A stretch of DNA of 64,000 bases from Bradyrhizobium erythrophlei (GCF_900129425.1 NZ_LT670817.1:2604001-2668000); one strand, 5' to 3'; shown: positions 1 to 8,821, numbered from the stretch's first letter. Notes: a model not told the origin generated them from the sequence alone. Translations and numbers: made by a program.

Positions 1-1
1 T

Positions 2-1171
2 CCGCTGCTCGAGGAGCGAATGCGCGCGGTGCTGCCGATCTGCGCGGCCAGGGGCATCAGGATCGTCACCAATATGGGCGCGGCCAATCCGGTCGCCGCA
101 GCCCGCAAGACCGCCGAGATCGCCAAATCGCTGGGACTGTCTTCGCTGAAGGTCGCCGCCGTGGTCGGTGATGACGTGCTCGATGCCTGCAAGGACGGCG
201 ATCTCAAGATCATGGAATTCGACGGCACCATCAGGCAGCTCGGCAACCGGCTGTTGTCGGCCAATGCGTATCTCGGTGCCGAGCCGATCGCGCAGGCCTT
301 GACCGGCGGCGCCGATATCGTGATTACCGGCCGCGCGTCGGATCCCGCGCTGTTTCTGGCGCCGATGATCCATGCCTTCGGCTGGGCGATGGATGACTGG
401 AATCTGCTGGGGCAGGGCACCGTCGCAGGCCACCTGCTCGAATGCGCGGGGCAAATCACCGGCGGCTACTTCGCCGACCCCGGCTACAAGGACATCTCCG
501 ATCTGGCGCGGCTCGGCTTTCCCATCGGCGAAGTCGGCGAGGACGGCAGCCTTGTCATCACCAAGGTCGCAGGCTCCGGCGGCGCGGTGACGGCGCAAAC
601 CTGCAGGGAGCAACTGCTCTACGAGGTGCATGACCCCCGGCAGTATATTCAGCCCGATGTGGTGGCGGATTTCTCGCAGGTAAAGGTCGAGGAGATCGCG
701 CTGGATCGGGTGCGCGTCAGCGGTGGGCGTGGCACCAAACGCACCGAGACGCTGAAAGTCTCGGTCGGCTATGTCGACAGTTTTATCGGCGAGGGGCAGA
801 TTTCCTATGCCGGTCCCGGCGCACTGGCGCGCGGACGGCTGGCGCTGGAGATCGTTCGCGAGCGGCTGAAACTCACGGGCGTCGCGGCCAGCGAATGGCG
901 GTTCGAACTGATCGGCGTCGATTCGCTGCACGGCCCTGATGTCTCCGCGCGCGCGAGCGAGCCTTACGAGGTACGCGTTCGCGTCGCCGGCCGCACCGAA
1001 AACCTGCGTGAGGCCGTCAGGATCGGCAACGAGGTCGAGACGCTCTATACCAATGGCCCGGCCGCCGGCGGCGGCGCGTTCAAATCGGCCCGCGATGTGG
1101 TCGCGGTGGCATCCGTGTTGCTGCCGCGCGAACTTGCGAAGCCGCAAGTCCGTTTCGTGGGGCTTGAATGA
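2..1171 (+). CDS. AtuA-family (DUF1446) protein, 5' end outside window
   Basis: The reading frame is open from the first bases of the window, so the N-terminus lies upstream and only about 390 residues are seen. Sequence character matches the acyclic terpene utilisation AtuA family (DUF1446): a glycine-rich N-terminal part with a GGADIVITGRASDPAL segment and a C-terminal alpha/beta region. The family's biochemistry is poorly defined; in Pseudomonas AtuA belongs to acyclic terpene (citronellol/geraniol) utilisation. The stop overlaps the start of the next gene by 4 bases (ATGA), so the two are translationally coupled. Together with the amidase and DUF2848 gene downstream it probably forms a catabolic operon; the substrate is unknown. 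Confidence 0.8.
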   Translation, partial: PLLEERMRAVLPICAARGIRIVTNMGAANPVAAARKTAEIAKSLGLSSLKVAAVVGDDVLDACKDGDLKIMEFDGTIRQLGNRLLSANAYLGAEPIAQALTGGADIVITGRASDPALFLAPMIHAFGWAMDDWNLLGQGTVAGHLLECAGQITGGYFADPGYKDISDLARLGFPIGEVGEDGSLVITKVAGSGGAVTAQTCREQLLYEVHDPRQYIQPDVVADFSQVKVEEIALDRVRVSGGRGTKRTETLKVSVGYVDSFIGEGQISYAGPGALARGRLALEIVRERLKLTGVAASEWRFELIGVDSLHGPDVSARASEPYEVRVRVAGRTENLREAVRIGNEVETLYTNGPAAGGGAFKSARDVVAVASVLLPRELAKPQVRFVGLE

Positions 1172-1488
1172 TAAAATTGCGCGAGATCGCCCATTCCCGG
1201 ACCGGCGACAAGGGCAACACCTCGAACATCTCGGTGATTGCCTATGATGAGAAGCACAATCCGCTGCTGGTTCAGCACGTCACCAGCGCGCGGGTGAAAG
1301 CGCATTTTGCCGCCGTTGTCGAAGGCGACGTGGTCCGCTACGAGCTGCCCAACATATCAGCGTTGAATTTCGTCATGACGGGGGCACTCGGCGGCGGCGT
1401 GACGCGGTCGCTGGCGCTCGACGCGCATGGCAAGTCGCTTAGCTCGGCGCTGCTAGATATGGATATCGAAGACGGCCTCGATCTATAA
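1168..1488 (+). CDS. AtuA C-terminal-like small protein
   Basis: A 106-residue protein resembling the small C-terminal domain that in longer AtuA homologues is fused to the DUF1446 part. It begins with an ARTGDKGN-like segment (HSRTGDKGNTSN at about residues 9-20), which I associate with this domain. Its ATG overlaps the upstream stop by 4 bases, as expected for two subunits of one enzyme made in equal amounts. The family assignment rests on motif recognition and on adjacency; the function of the pair is not established. Confidence 0.75.
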   Translation: MIKLREIAHSRTGDKGNTSNISVIAYDEKHNPLLVQHVTSARVKAHFAAVVEGDVVRYELPNISALNFVMTGALGGGVTRSLALDAHGKSLSSALLDMDIEDGLDL

Positions 1489-1489
1489 T

Positions 1490-1581
1490 CGTCATGCCCG
1501 GCCTTGTGCCGGGTATCCACGTCTTTAAGGTCGCAGATAGAAGCAAGACGTGGATGGCCGGGACGAGCCCGGCCATTACGG
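1490..1581. repeat. Intergenic palindromic repeat (REP-like), copy 1
   Basis: Imperfect inverted repeat filling the gap between the AtuA partner and the amidase. The outer arms are CGTCATGCCCGGC and GCCCGGCCATTACG, with an inner pair TCCACGTCTT / AAGACGTGGA. The same architecture recurs at 62393-62489, so this is a dispersed element and not a gene-specific terminator, although it could still fold in the transcript. Confidence 0.75.
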
Positions 1582-1593
1582 AGAGAATCGACG

Positions 1594-2943
1594 ATGAAAA
1601 ACACTCCCACACTCGCTACCCTGGCCGAGGATCTCGACAGCGGCCGCACCAGCGCCCGCAAGCTGGTCGACCAATGCCTGGCCCGGATCGCCGACGCCTC
1701 GGGCGAGGGCGCGCGCGCCTTCATCCATGTCGATGCCGAAGCCGCGATCGAGGCAGCGGAAGCGATGGACCGGCTGCGCGAGGTGAAGGCGGCGCCGTCG
1801 CGCTATGCCGGCATTCCCGTCTCGATCAAGGATCTGTTCGACATCAAGGGGCAGGTCACCCGCGCCGGCTCGCGCGCGCTCGACGATTCACCGCCGGCGG
1901 AAGCCGATGCGTCCGCGGTGGCGCGTCTGCGCCGCGCCGGTTTTGTGGTGATCGGCCGTACCAACATGACCGAATTCGCTTTTTCCGGGATCGGCATCAA
2001 TCCGCATTACGGCACCCCGAAGGGGGCGTGGCGGCGCGGCGTCGGCCATGTGCCCGGCGGGTCGTCGTCGGGTGCCGCGGTATCGGTCGTCGACGGCATG
2101 GCGCACGGCGGGCTCGGCACCGATACCGGCGGCTCGTGCCGGATTCCGGCCGCCTTCAATGGCATCGTCGGCTTCAAGCCGACCCAGCGGCGCGTTCCGC
2201 TCGACGGCGGCGTGCCGCTGTCGTTCACGCTTGACAGTTTCGGGCCGCTGGCGCGCACGGTCGGGTGCTGCGCGGTGCTCGACGCCGTGCTCGCCGACGA
2301 AACGGTCGCCCCGCTGCAGCCGCGTTCGATCAAGGGGATGCGCCTGGCGGTGCCGACCACGGTCGCGCTCGACGAACTCGAGGATGACGTGGCGCGGACA
2401 TTCGAGCGCGCGCTGGAAACGCTGTCGCGCCAGGGCGCGCTGATCGAGCGGATCGCGGTGCCGGAATTCCTCGACGTTGCCGTGATGAACGCCAAGGGCG
2501 GTTTCGCCGCGGCTGAAAGTTATGCCTGGCATCGCTATCTGATCGCCAGCAAGGGCGACGTCTACGATCCCCGCGTCTCCAGCCGGATCATGCGCGGCGA
2601 AAGCCTGAGTGCCGCCGACTATATCGACTTGCTGGCCGCGCGGCGGTCGCTGATCGCGCGCACCGAAAAACGCCTCGCCCCCTATGACGCGCTGGTTCTG
2701 CCGACCACCGCCAACACGCCGCCGCGCATCGCCGATCTCGCCGACGACAAGGCTTTTACCAAGGCGAACCTGCTGGCGCTGCGCAATTGCACGCTGATCA
2801 ACATGATCGACGGCTGCGCGATCTCGCTGCCCTGTCATCGCGAGGGCGAGGTGCCGGTCGGGCTGATGCTGGCGTCATCGGGCGGTGCGGACCGCCGCAT
2901 CTTCGAACTCGCGGCAGCAATGGAGGGTGTCATCCGTGTTTGA
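1594..2943 (+). CDS. Amidase (amidase signature family)
   Basis: A 449-residue amidase-signature enzyme hydrolysing a C-N amide bond of unknown substrate. The Ser-cisSer-Lys machinery is visible: Lys79 in SIKDLFD, the GGSSSG loop at 155-160, and the nucleophile Ser181 in GTDTGGSCRIP. The start at 1594 is preferred over in-frame codons further upstream because it follows GGAGAGAATCGACG and excludes the palindromic repeat, which would otherwise be translated. The stop overlaps the next gene's GTG by 8 bases. Related GatA proteins act in amidotransfer, but no GatB/GatC is nearby, so a stand-alone catabolic amidase is more likely. Confidence 0.88.
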   Translation: MKNTPTLATLAEDLDSGRTSARKLVDQCLARIADASGEGARAFIHVDAEAAIEAAEAMDRLREVKAAPSRYAGIPVSIKDLFDIKGQVTRAGSRALDDSPPAEADASAVARLRRAGFVVIGRTNMTEFAFSGIGINPHYGTPKGAWRRGVGHVPGGSSSGAAVSVVDGMAHGGLGTDTGGSCRIPAAFNGIVGFKPTQRRVPLDGGVPLSFTLDSFGPLARTVGCCAVLDAVLADETVAPLQPRSIKGMRLAVPTTVALDELEDDVARTFERALETLSRQGALIERIAVPEFLDVAVMNAKGGFAAAESYAWHRYLIASKGDVYDPRVSSRIMRGESLSAADYIDLLAARRSLIARTEKRLAPYDALVLPTTANTPPRIADLADDKAFTKANLLALRNCTLINMIDGCAISLPCHREGEVPVGLMLASSGGADRRIFELAAAMEGVIRV

Positions 2944-3622
2944 TCTGGCATTCACCATCGACACCCAGTCCGCCTCGACGCCACTCACGCTGCCGATCGA
3001 CCAGGCCGTGATCGCCGGCTGGACCGGCCGCGATCCGGTGGCGCGTGACAAGCATATCGCCGAACTCGAAGCGATCGGTATCGCGCGGCCGGCGTCGACG
3101 CCGATCTATTATCGGGTCTCGGCGCGGCGGTTGACCACGGAAGACAGCATCGAGGTCAGCGGCACCGAATCCAGCGGCGAGGTCGAATTCGTGCTGATCG
3201 GCTGGCAGGGCCGCATCTTCGTCGGCGCCGGCTCCGATCACACTGATCGCAAGGTGGAAACCTACAGCGTCACGGTTTCCAAGCAGATGTGCGACAAGCC
3301 GATCGCGCCGGTGCTGTGGGAACTCGAGGAAGTTGCCGGCCATTGGGACCGGATGATCCTGCGTTCGTTCGCGTGGATCGACGGGGCGCGGGTGCTGTAC
3401 CAGGAGGGTACGCTTGACGCCATGCTGCCGGTGGAGGAACTCGTTCATCGCGGTTTTGCAGGCAAGGGACTGCCGGACGGCTGCGCCATGTTCGGCGGCA
3501 CTTTTGCGGCCAAGGGCGGCATCCGGCCCGCCAGCCGGTTTGAATTCGAGCTTGAGGATCCCGTTCTCAAGCGGACGATACGCCACGCGTATGATGTAAT
3601 TGAGCTGCCGGTGCTGGGGTAA
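2936..3622 (+). CDS. DUF2848 family protein
   Basis: About 228 residues, recognised as a DUF2848 protein from its start (FDLAFTID), the VIAGWTGRD motif and the central FVLIGWQGRIFVGAGSDHTDR stretch. The family is distantly related to fumarylacetoacetate-hydrolase folds but has no assigned reaction. The GTG at 2936 is chosen because it gives the usual family N-terminus and an 8-base overlap with the amidase stop; no good ATG is present. It is the last gene of the AtuA/amidase operon and is followed by a palindromic repeat. Confidence 0.8.
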   Translation: MFDLAFTIDTQSASTPLTLPIDQAVIAGWTGRDPVARDKHIAELEAIGIARPASTPIYYRVSARRLTTEDSIEVSGTESSGEVEFVLIGWQGRIFVGAGSDHTDRKVETYSVTVSKQMCDKPIAPVLWELEEVAGHWDRMILRSFAWIDGARVLYQEGTLDAMLPVEELVHRGFAGKGLPDGCAMFGGTFAAKGGIRPASRFEFELEDPVLKRTIRHAYDVIELPVLG

Positions 3623-3638
3623 CTGGTCGTCCCATCTT

Positions 3639-3758
3639 CGTCATTGCGAGGAGCGCTTGCGACGAAGCAATCCATCTCTTTCCGGATCGCCGCCATGGAT
3701 TGCTTCGCGGAGCCTGTCATCGGGCGCGCGTTCGCGCGACCCGGTGGCTCGCAGTGAC
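3639..3758. repeat. Intergenic palindromic repeat, copy 2
   Basis: Long imperfect hairpin between DUF2848 and the oxygenase gene. CGTCATTGCGAGGAGCG at the left end is answered by GGCTCGCAGTGACAG at the right, and GAAGCAATCCAT by ATGGATTGCTTCG in the middle. This is a familiar dispersed repeat type in Bradyrhizobium genomes. Confidence 0.8.
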
Positions 3759-3822
3759 AGGAGAGGGCGGTTCTCCCGGAAATCGGGTGGCGGAAGGTGA
3801 CGCGATTTGAGAGATTGTCGCC

Positions 3823-4572
3823 ATGAAATCGCAAGCCAAAACCACTATCCTTCCCGCACCTTCCTCGGACTTCGCCGCGCGCGTCGATGCGATCGACTGG
3901 ACAGAAGCCAGCCGCGATCTCGACGCCCAGGGCTGCGCGGTCCTGAAGGGCTTGCTCTCCCCGGACGAGTGCCGTGGGCTCGCCGCTCTCTATCCGGACG
4001 ACACTCGCTTCCGCAGCCGGGTGGTGATGGGGCGTCACGGCTTCGGGCGCGGCGAATACAAATATTTTTCCTATCCGCTGCCTGACCCGATCGCGCAATT
4101 GCGGCCGGCGCTGTATGCGCAGCTTCGTGACGTCGCCAATCGCTGGAACGAGGCGATGGGCATCGATATCCGTTATCCCCAAGGCCACGAAGAATTCCTG
4201 AGGCGCTGCCATGCCGCCGGCCAGACCCGGCCGACCCCGCTGCTGCTGCAATACGGCGAAAGCGACTACAACTGCCTGCATCAGGATCTCTACGGCGAAC
4301 ACGTGTTCCCGCTGCAGGTTGCGTTCCTGCTGTCGGAACCGGGGCGTGATTTCACCGGCGGCGAATTCGTGCTGACCGAGCAGCGGCCGCGGATGCAGTC
4401 GCGGCCCGAGGTGGTGCCGCTCGCGCAGGGCGACGCGGTGGCTTTTGCCGTGCATCACCGACCGGTGCAGGGGACGCGTGGATTCTATCGCGTTAACCTG
4501 CGCCATGGCGTGAGCCGGATTCGCTCCGGCCATCGCCATACCCTTGGCGTGATCTTTCACGATGCGAAGTGA
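3823..4572 (+). CDS. 2-oxoglutarate/Fe(II)-dependent oxygenase
   Basis: A 249-residue protein of the 2OG-Fe(II) oxygenase superfamily. The iron-binding HxD is His153-x-Asp155 (LHQDLYGEH), the distal iron ligand is probably His228 (NLRHGVS) and the 2OG-binding arginine is likely Arg238 (GHRHTLG). The conserved FLLSEPGRDFTGGEFVL strand lies between them. It is directly followed by alkB with no gap (stop TGA then GTG), so the two oxygenases are probably co-transcribed and may both act in alkylation or nucleic-acid/protein modification. The substrate is not known. Confidence 0.85.
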   Translation: MKSQAKTTILPAPSSDFAARVDAIDWTEASRDLDAQGCAVLKGLLSPDECRGLAALYPDDTRFRSRVVMGRHGFGRGEYKYFSYPLPDPIAQLRPALYAQLRDVANRWNEAMGIDIRYPQGHEEFLRRCHAAGQTRPTPLLLQYGESDYNCLHQDLYGEHVFPLQVAFLLSEPGRDFTGGEFVLTEQRPRMQSRPEVVPLAQGDAVAFAVHHRPVQGTRGFYRVNLRHGVSRIRSGHRHTLGVIFHDAK

Positions 4573-5238
4573 GTGCGAGGCTCGTTGACTGCGGATCTGC
4601 TTGAAAACGCGCCCGATGTTCGCCCGTCGCAGCAACCGATGGCGGAAGGTGCCGTGCTGCTGCGCGGATTCGCCAAATCACTAGAAGCCGATCTGCTCGC
4701 TGAGCTCAGCGATATCGTGGCGCAGTCGCCGTTTCGCCACATGGTCACGCCCGGCGGCCATCGGATGTCGGTGGCGATGACGAATTGCGGCAGCCTCGGC
4801 TGGGTCACCGATCGCAGCGGCTATCGCTACGATGCCCGCGATCCCGAGGCTGCAAGGCCGTGGCCGGCGATGCCGCCCTCGTTTCGCGAGCTTGCCCGAC
4901 AAGCGGCGGCACAGGCAGGGTTCGGTGGATTTTCGCCGGATGCCTGCCTGGTCAATCGCTACCAGCCCGGCGCCCGCATGTCGCTGCATCAGGACAAGGA
5001 CGAGCACGATTTCGGCGCGCCGATCGTCTCGGTTTCGCTGGGTTTGCCTGCCGTCTTCCTGTTCGGCGGCTTGAAGCGCGCCGACAAACCGCAACGCTTC
5101 CGGCTCGAACACGGCGACATCGCGGTGTGGGGCGGCCCGGCGCGACTGAGGTTTCACGGGGTCGCCCCGCTTGCGGACGGTGAGCACGCGTTGATGGGCC
5201 GGCAACGCATCAATCTGACATTCCGCAAGGCGCGGTGA
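4573..5238 (+). CDS. alkB: DNA oxidative demethylase AlkB
   Basis: A 221-residue AlkB that oxidatively removes 1-methyladenine and 3-methylcytosine lesions from DNA and RNA using Fe(II) and 2-oxoglutarate. Residues line up with E. coli AlkB over the whole length: FRHMVTPGGHRMSVAMTNCG near 54-73, iron ligands His139, Asp141 and His195, and the RxNxTxR 2OG motif at Arg212-Arg218. The GTG start lies immediately after the upstream stop; a TTG four codons later is an alternative. It is clustered with another 2OG oxygenase and not with ada, so SOS-independent expression is possible, but no Ada box was recognised. Confidence 0.95.
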   Translation: MRGSLTADLLENAPDVRPSQQPMAEGAVLLRGFAKSLEADLLAELSDIVAQSPFRHMVTPGGHRMSVAMTNCGSLGWVTDRSGYRYDARDPEAARPWPAMPPSFRELARQAAAQAGFGGFSPDACLVNRYQPGARMSLHQDKDEHDFGAPIVSVSLGLPAVFLFGGLKRADKPQRFRLEHGDIAVWGGPARLRFHGVAPLADGEHALMGRQRINLTFRKAR

Positions 5239-5246
5239 GCTTTCTT

Positions 5247-5391
5247 ACCCTCTCCCCTTGTGGGAGAGGGTGGCTCGAATGAGCGAAGCGAATTCGAGAC
5301 GGGTGAGGGGTTCCGGTCTATCGATGGACCGGAACCCCTCATCCGGCACGGACTGACGTCCGTGCCACCTTCTCCCGCAAGGGGAGAAGGG
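5247..5391. repeat. Large palindromic repeat, copy 3
   Basis: A 145-base palindrome. The outer arms are CCCTCTCCCCTTG and CAAGGGGAGAAGGG, and the inner arms are GAGGGGTTCCGGTC and GACCGGAACCCCTC around a TATCGATG loop. A related element with the same outer and TTATCGATA core occurs at 11944-12072. It sits between the convergent alkB and ThDP-enzyme genes, so it may terminate both transcripts. Confidence 0.85.
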
Positions 5392-5428
5392 AAAAAGAAG
5401 CGTCGCCCCGGAATGACGACGACTATTG

Positions 5429-7057
5429 TTACGGCCTCGTCGGATGAATGAACTCCCACGGGCTGATCTCGGAATCCCTGGGCACTTCGATATCGATGAG
5501 GTAAGGACCGCCGTCCGCCAGCGCCTTTTCCAGTGCCGGGCGGAATCCATCAGGCGACGTGACGCGCGCAGCGCCAACGCCGAAGGATTCCGCGAGCTTG
5601 ACGAAATCCGGATTGACCAGGTCGGACGCCACCACGCGGCCATCGAAACGTTCCCGCTGGTCGCGCCGTACGTTGCCGTAGGCGTTGTTGTTGAACACCA
5701 GCGTGACCACGCCGATGTTGAACTGGACCGCGGTCGCCAGTTCCTGCACCCCGAACATGAAGCCGCCATCGCCTGTGATCGCGACCACCGGCCGGTCGGG
5801 ATTGGCGACCTTGGCGCCAAGCGCGGTCGGAAAGCCCGAGCCGAGCGTGCCCTGATAGCCCGAGGTGACGAAGGTACGCGGCTCATAGATCGGAAAGCCG
5901 TACCAGGAGGCAAAGCCGACCTGCGACAGCTCGTCGGTGACAATGGCATTCGACGGCAGCACCTCGCGCAGAATATTCAGGTAAGCCATCTGCGGCTGGA
6001 TCTTCTGGATCTGCTCCAGCGCCGCTGCCGAAGCCTCGCGGATCGCGGCGCGACGGCCGCTGGTTTTGCGGTAGCCGGCCCTTCTGACCGCCGCGAGCAG
6101 ATCACTTGTGCCGGCGCGTGCATCGGCGACCACGGCGGCATCCGGCGCAAGCCGGCGCATTTCCGACGGGTCGATATCGATACGAATGGATTTCAGGCCG
6201 TCCGGCCGAAACGGCCATCGGAACGACGAGGCCGGCAATTCCATGCGTGTGCCGATTCCGATCATGAGGTCGGTCTTCGGCCACAGCCGGTAGGCCGCCG
6301 CCATCGTCAGCCCGAGTTCGTGCGCGTTGCTGACGATGCCGCGTCCGCTGCGGAACGCCACCACCGGCGCGTCGATCAGTTCGGCGAGTTCGAGGATTTC
6401 ATCGCGCGCGTCAATGGCGCCGCTGCCGACGAAGATCATCGGCGTCTTGCTGCCGGCGATCAGCGCGGCGGCGGCCTTGACGCGTTCGGGATCGGGCTGC
6501 GGCGCCGGAAACGAATCGAACGGCTTCGATGGACCGGTTTCCGCGCGCTGCGTGAACACGTCCCATGGCATCTCAAGCGCGACGGGCCCGCGCCGTCCCG
6601 ACAGCATTTCCTGGAATGCGCGCGACACCAGCGCCGGCGCCGCGTCGGGATATTCGATCCGGTCGGCCCATTTCACGAAGGTTCGCAGCGTCGCGAGCTG
6701 ATCGGGCATCTCGTGCAGATGGCCGCGGCCCTTGCCGAGAAACGCCGTCGGCACCTGTCCGGTCAGGCACAGCACCGGTTCGTTCGATCCGAGTGCCGTC
6801 AGTAGGGCCGCGCCGGCATTGAGCACGCCGGGGCCCGGCACCACGCTGAACACGCCGGGCCTGCCGGTGGATCGCGCGTAGCCATAGGCCATGTAGCCGC
6901 AGGCCTGCTCGTGGCGGGCGCCGATCACCTTGAGCTGCGCCTGCTGGAACGCGTCGAACAGGCCGTAGATCTGGGCGCCGGGCAGGCCGAATACGGTATC
7001 GACGCCGTGTGCGACCAGGCCGCTGACGATGGCTTCGCCGCCGGTAGATGAAGTCAT
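5429..7057 (-). CDS. Thiamine-diphosphate enzyme, acetolactate synthase-like
   Basis: A 542-residue ThDP-dependent enzyme with the three-domain layout of acetolactate synthase large subunits: N-terminal ThDP pyrimidine-binding domain with catalytic Glu50 (ARHEQACGYMAYGYAR), a central NAD/FAD-like domain, and a C-terminal ThDP-Mg domain with the GDGGF...NNNAYGN motif. No small regulatory subunit is adjacent, so it is probably a catabolic decarboxylase or carboligase and not the biosynthetic enzyme. The ATG at 7057 is preferred over a TTG four codons upstream because GGAAG lies at ribosome-binding distance. It is the last gene of the leftward hpa operon, 28 bases after the fumarylacetoacetase-family gene. 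Confidence 0.85.
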   Translation of the reverse strand: MTSSTGGEAIVSGLVAHGVDTVFGLPGAQIYGLFDAFQQAQLKVIGARHEQACGYMAYGYARSTGRPGVFSVVPGPGVLNAGAALLTALGSNEPVLCLTGQVPTAFLGKGRGHLHEMPDQLATLRTFVKWADRIEYPDAAPALVSRAFQEMLSGRRGPVALEMPWDVFTQRAETGPSKPFDSFPAPQPDPERVKAAAALIAGSKTPMIFVGSGAIDARDEILELAELIDAPVVAFRSGRGIVSNAHELGLTMAAAYRLWPKTDLMIGIGTRMELPASSFRWPFRPDGLKSIRIDIDPSEMRRLAPDAAVVADARAGTSDLLAAVRRAGYRKTSGRRAAIREASAAALEQIQKIQPQMAYLNILREVLPSNAIVTDELSQVGFASWYGFPIYEPRTFVTSGYQGTLGSGFPTALGAKVANPDRPVVAITGDGGFMFGVQELATAVQFNIGVVTLVFNNNAYGNVRRDQRERFDGRVVASDLVNPDFVKLAESFGVGAARVTSPDGFRPALEKALADGGPYLIDIEVPRDSEISPWEFIHPTRP

Positions 7058-7085
7058 GGTTTCTTCCAATCGCTTGCGAACAATT

Positions 7086-7958
7086 TCATAGGGTTTCGTC
7101 GATCACGCCATTGCGCAGCGCGCCGATATTGTCGGCCTCGACCTCGACGACATCGCCGGGTTTGAGATAGCGCGGCGGATCGAACCGCGCACCGGCGCCG
7201 GTCGGCGTCCCCGTCACGATGACGTCACCGGGCACCAGCGTCGTAAAGGTCGAGATGTAATTGATCAGGTAACGGAAGCCGAAGATCAGCCGTCCGGTGC
7301 GGTCGTCCTGCCGCGTCTCGCCGTTGACCCGCGTCGTCAGCCTGATATCGGCGATCTGCGATTCATCGGTGTAAGGCACCAGCCAGGGACCGAGACTGCC
7401 GGTCGAATCGAAATTCTTGCCCTGCGTCACGTTGAATTTCGCGTGCCGGACCCAGTCGCGGACGGTGCCTTCATTGCACAGCGTGACGGCGGCGATGTGA
7501 TCCAGTGCCGTGCTCTCCGGAATGTGGCGGCCGGCCTTGCCGATGACCAGAACCACTTCGCCCTCGTAATCGAGCTGCGCGGAGGCGCGCGGGCGAACCA
7601 GCGGCGTATTGTGTCCGACGAAGGAGCGCGGGGTGCGCATGAACATGCTGGGATATTTGGGGGCGTCCTGACCGTCCTTGTATTCGGCATTGCGGTCGGG
7701 ATAATTGACGCCGATGCAGATGATTTTTTCCGGCGCGGGAATCGGCGGCAGCCATGTGATGGTGTCCAGCGCATGGTCCGGTGAGCGCTTTGCGGCGTCC
7801 TCGGCAAGTCTTGTCAGGGCGCCGGCGGCGATGGCCTCGCGCAGCGTCGGATAATCCTTGCCGAAGCGCGCAGAGAGATCGACGATGCCGCCCTCGACGA
7901 CGGCGCCGTACTTTGTCGATCCTGCGACGGAATAGGTGGCGAGGCGGGGAGGGGTCAT
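7086..7958 (-). CDS. Fumarylacetoacetate hydrolase family protein, possible HpaG
   Basis: A 290-residue single-domain FAH-family protein. It has the typical core: ICIGVNYPDRNAEY followed by the metal-binding DYEGEVVLVIGK strand and the closing GDVIVTGTPTGAG motif. In the homoprotocatechuate pathway HpaG (5-carboxymethyl-2-oxo-hex-3-ene-1,6-dioate decarboxylase/isomerase) belongs to this family; it is a two-domain protein in E. coli, but split single-domain versions exist. Because it is the only FAH-family gene in an operon holding hpaD, hpaE, hpaF and hpaH, assignment as HpaG is a reasonable inference, but other ring-fission hydrolases look the same. Confidence 0.85.
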   Translation of the reverse strand: MTPPRLATYSVAGSTKYGAVVEGGIVDLSARFGKDYPTLREAIAAGALTRLAEDAAKRSPDHALDTITWLPPIPAPEKIICIGVNYPDRNAEYKDGQDAPKYPSMFMRTPRSFVGHNTPLVRPRASAQLDYEGEVVLVIGKAGRHIPESTALDHIAAVTLCNEGTVRDWVRHAKFNVTQGKNFDSTGSLGPWLVPYTDESQIADIRLTTRVNGETRQDDRTGRLIFGFRYLINYISTFTTLVPGDVIVTGTPTGAGARFDPPRYLKPGDVVEVEADNIGALRNGVIDETL

Positions 7959-8011
7959 CGGGTATCCAATACGATAAGAAATTGATCTCTGCTCGTGAAG
8001 CTTCGTCTTCG

Positions 8012-8776
8012 CTAGCCGGGCGTCATGCCCTTGGCTTTGATGACGGCGGCAGCCGCGGGCGTGGTCAGAAAGCCGATGAAGGCTTTGGCGGCTTCCGCTT
8101 CTTTGGTGTCGGCGGCGACCGCGGCCGCGAAGACCAGCTCCTGCTGCAATTCCGCGGGGAATGAACCGGCAAGCTCGACGCCGGGAGCCATCAATACGTT
8201 GACCAGAAACACCCCGAGTTCGGCATCGCCTTTGGCGACGGCCTGGGGGATCTCCGTTGTCGCGGTCTGCACTTTGGTCTTGGCCTTCATCGCCTCGCCG
8301 ATGCCGAGGCGCTCGAAGACACCAGTGACATAAGCGCCGGCCGCACTCGCCGGGATGTAGGCGATCGATTGCGCGTCCAGCAGCGTCTTTTTCAATGCGG
8401 CCGGTGTGCTGACGTCAGGTTTGGGCGCGCCGGCGCGAACGGCGACGCCATACCCGACGCGGGCAATCTCGATCGCCGGCCCCGCCGCGAACCGCGCTTT
8501 GGCGGCGCTGTCCTTGAAAACGTCGATGGGAACGACACCCAGATCGAACGGCGCGTCCGAGGTGGCCTGCTTGATCAGGTTGGGTGTGGAATCGAAGTGT
8601 ATGACGAGCTTGTGGCCGGTGGCGCGCTCGAATTGAGGGCCGAGTTCGTTCAGCGGCCCCGTCATCGAGCCACCGGCCAGTATCCTGAGCTCGGCGGCAT
8701 GAAGGTCATTCATCGGCGGCATGGCCAGCGCAAGGCTCAGCATCGATGCGGCTGCCGCAAGCGTAAGCCATTTCAT
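8012..8776 (-). CDS. ModA-like periplasmic substrate-binding protein
   Basis: A 254-residue protein with an N-terminal signal peptide (MKWLTLAAAASMLSLALAMP, cleavage likely near HAAE) followed by a periplasmic binding protein type 2 fold of the molybdate-binding ModA type (LRILAGGSMTGPLNELGPQFE). No permease or ATPase gene is adjacent, so it is an orphan binding protein. Its place between hpaD and the FAH-family gene suggests a role with an organic acid and not molybdate, but this is inferred from position only. Confidence 0.8.
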   Translation of the reverse strand: MKWLTLAAAASMLSLALAMPPMNDLHAAELRILAGGSMTGPLNELGPQFERATGHKLVIHFDSTPNLIKQATSDAPFDLGVVPIDVFKDSAAKARFAAGPAIEIARVGYGVAVRAGAPKPDVSTPAALKKTLLDAQSIAYIPASAAGAYVTGVFERLGIGEAMKAKTKVQTATTEIPQAVAKGDAELGVFLVNVLMAPGVELAGSFPAELQQELVFAAAVAADTKEAEAAKAFIGFLTTPAAAAVIKAKGMTPG

Positions 8777-8821
8777 GATACCCCCAATTGATCGCAGCGG
8801 ATGACATTCGAACGGTGCACC

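Noticed and set aside
1504..1593. Upstream extension of the amidase
   Set aside because: It would translate a palindromic repeat; the ATG at 1594 has a ribosome-binding site and gives the family N-terminus.
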